A DNA stretch of 6,081 nt from Muribaculaceae bacterium. Its GTDB lineage: Bacteria > Bacteroidota > Bacteroidia > Bacteroidales > Muribaculaceae. The notes beneath the pieces were generated by a model, which was given only the letters and a program-made list of their open reading frames with translations, was not told where the DNA came from and searched no databases. The number at the start of each line of letters is the position of its first letter. Position 1 is the first letter of the stretch. The DNA is taken from NCBI GenBank assembly GCA_017545095.1, contig JAFYCU010000026.1:1-6081 (forward strand), read 5' to 3'. Shown here in pieces: positions 5,922-6,081 of the stretch. The translations under genes and the position numbers were made by a program.

Positions 5922-6081
5922 TTAGACTTTATGGAGCATGACGTTGATGATGATGTTCAGGTCATCGACATCGGTCACGCCGTTGCCGTCCACATCGCCG
6001 CTCGTGCCTTCAGGAGCCTTGCCAAGCATCACGTTGATGACGATGTTGGCATCATCGATGTCGGTGGCACCATCACCGTTC
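5922..6081 (-). CDS. C-terminal end of a second dockerin-tailed protein (partial)
   Basis: Only the last 52 complete codons and the stop (TAA, 5922-5924) lie in the window; the gene continues past the right edge. The visible part is a double dockerin-like module: loop DGATDIDD, helix ANIVINVMLGK, linker APEGTS, then DVDGNGVTDVDD and LNIIINVMLHKV. It matches 49 of 52 residues of the neighbouring glycosidase tail (differences: A for V, G for R, and V for M at the end). The catalytic or binding part is not visible, so the function is unknown. By analogy it is likely an exported protein. It is probably co-transcribed with the glycosidase gene 72 bp downstream. Confidence 0.9.
   Translation of the reverse strand, partial: NGDGATDIDDANIVINVMLGKAPEGTSGDVDGNGVTDVDDLNIIINVMLHKV
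5932..6081 (-). repeat. 150-bp direct repeat, copy B (dockerin-coding)
   Basis: This is the partner of 3463-3612, 2469 bp apart in the same orientation. It is cut by the window edge, so the true extent is unknown. Confidence 0.9.

Overview
The window looks like chromosomal DNA from a member of the Bacteroidales (gut or oral type such as Muribaculaceae or Prevotellaceae; the family cannot be fixed from 6 kb). The evidence is a DUF3822-rsmD gene pair, a BspA-type leucine-rich-repeat protein, a -7 box of the Bacteroidetes form TAnnTTTG, and C-terminal dockerin-like tails of the pattern GDVNGDGVTDIDDANIVINV. No tRNA, rRNA, CRISPR array, insertion sequence or integrase is visible.

Layout: (1) 1-277 is AT-rich DNA (about 34% GC by hand count over 1-240) with no recognisable gene start. 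(2) 278-1591, plus strand, encodes a BspA-like LRR protein ending in a single dockerin-like repeat. Its frame runs back to a TTG at 59, but there is no signal peptide and no ATG before the repeats, so the 5' end looks truncated or remodelled. (3) 1592-1964 is a convergent intergenic region with a strong GC hairpin, a spaced 9-bp repeat and a 5 x 7-bp tandem repeat. (4) 3325 down to 1965, minus strand, is a two-gene unit: a DUF3822 protein followed with a 13-bp overlap by rsmD (16S rRNA m2G966 methyltransferase), with a good Bacteroidetes-type promoter in front. (5) 5849 down to 3453, minus strand, is a secreted multidomain phosphodiester glycosidase (NAGPA family) with Ig-like and beta-sandwich regions and a double dockerin-like tail, followed by a convincing intrinsic terminator at 3395-3425. 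(6) 6081 down to 5922 is the 3' end of a further minus-strand gene whose last 52 codons encode nearly the same double dockerin-like tail.

Functionally, the DUF3822-rsmD pair is housekeeping. The rest is accessory exported-protein DNA: three genes on both strands carry dockerin-like tails, two of which share a 150-bp direct repeat with 14 differences, 12 of them synonymous. The glycosidase and the incoming upstream gene are probably co-transcribed: they are 72 bp apart, I see no promoter between them, and a hairpin lies in the gap. I see no clearly new biological system. The most interesting signals are the duplicated dockerin-like tail, the headless LRR gene with its mosaic composition, and the hairpins lacking U-tracts downstream of the dockerin-tailed genes.
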